Shown here piece after piece: positions 64,000-64,000 of a stretch of 64,000 nucleotides of DNA. This stretch comes from Burkholderiales bacterium RIFCSPLOWO2_12_FULL_61_40 (GTDB taxonomy: Bacteria > Pseudomonadota > Gammaproteobacteria > Burkholderiales > Burkholderiaceae_C): assembly GCA_001770935.1 (NCBI GenBank), contig MESI01000083.1:1-64000 (forward strand), written 5' to 3'. The notes under the pieces were generated by a model. It did no database searches and was not told where the DNA came from. It was given only the letters and a program-made list of their open reading frames with translations. A program made the position numbers and the translations under genes. Position 1 is the stretch's first letter; each line of letters starts with the position of its first letter.

Positions 64000-64000
64000 A

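Overview
The window is high-GC DNA from a betaproteobacterium, most likely a Comamonadaceae member of the Rhodoferax/Polaromonas/Acidovorax type. The reasons are the Burkholderiales-typical genes (a PhaM-type PHA granule regulator, a DUF3567 gene, hemE next to priA), the codon use, and a short dispersed repeat (core ATAGCTGCTTGCGCA) that I associate with that family. The genus is inference. I see no rRNA, tRNA, CRISPR array, transposase or phage gene.

Layout. 1-5.4 kb: a MocR-type regulator cut by the left edge, divergent from a translationally coupled operon (LysE exporter, EamA exporter, aminotransferase, PhzF protein) and followed by a threonine-dehydratase-like gene. 5.4-8.1 kb: phosphatase, CDF metal exporter with divergent MerR regulator, creatininase-family amidase. 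8.2-16.8 kb: solute-binding protein, sensor kinase, B12/radical-SAM enzyme, DUF167, small outer-membrane barrel, DsbD, CoA-binding protein. 16.9-18.2 kb: an HTH/AbiEii-type toxin-antitoxin pair. 18.3-25.6 kb: hemE, priA and rep, with an AEC transporter between. priA is flanked by two diverged direct repeats, each with two DnaA-box-like sequences exactly 187 bp apart. 25.6-33.1 kb: a small orphan, queA-tgt, DUF2249, chemoreceptor, FIST protein, PhaM.

33.2-40.8 kb, minus strand, is the most interesting block. It reads DUF2946 gene, PCu(A)C copper chaperone, second DUF2946 gene, TonB-dependent receptor, TonB, ExbB, ExbD, exported beta-propeller with a CECC motif, and an exported thioredoxin-fold protein. 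DUF2946 genes are known from Bordetella pertussis (CruR) as copper-sensing upstream ORFs that control a TonB-dependent transporter by nascent-chain arrest. Both copies here have a CXXC and a C-terminal RGPP. The locus looks like a self-contained copper-uptake and delivery system with two serial copper-sensing leader ORFs, and an FNR/ANR-like box lies upstream.

40.9-44.7 kb: DksA/TraR-like protein, MarC protein, fumarylacetoacetase-family hydrolase, DUF3108 and DUF3567 genes. 44.8-61.2 kb: a visibly AT-richer minus-strand surface-polysaccharide cluster of overlapping genes. It holds the UDP-ManNAc3NAcA pathway (wbpA, B, D, E, I), an ABC exporter (wzm/wzt), a coiled-coil methyltransferase that may terminate chains, four glycosyltransferases, an asparagine-synthetase-like amidotransferase and one small secreted protein. 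It was probably acquired laterally. 61.5-64 kb: purU and a second chemoreceptor whose start is at or beyond the right edge.
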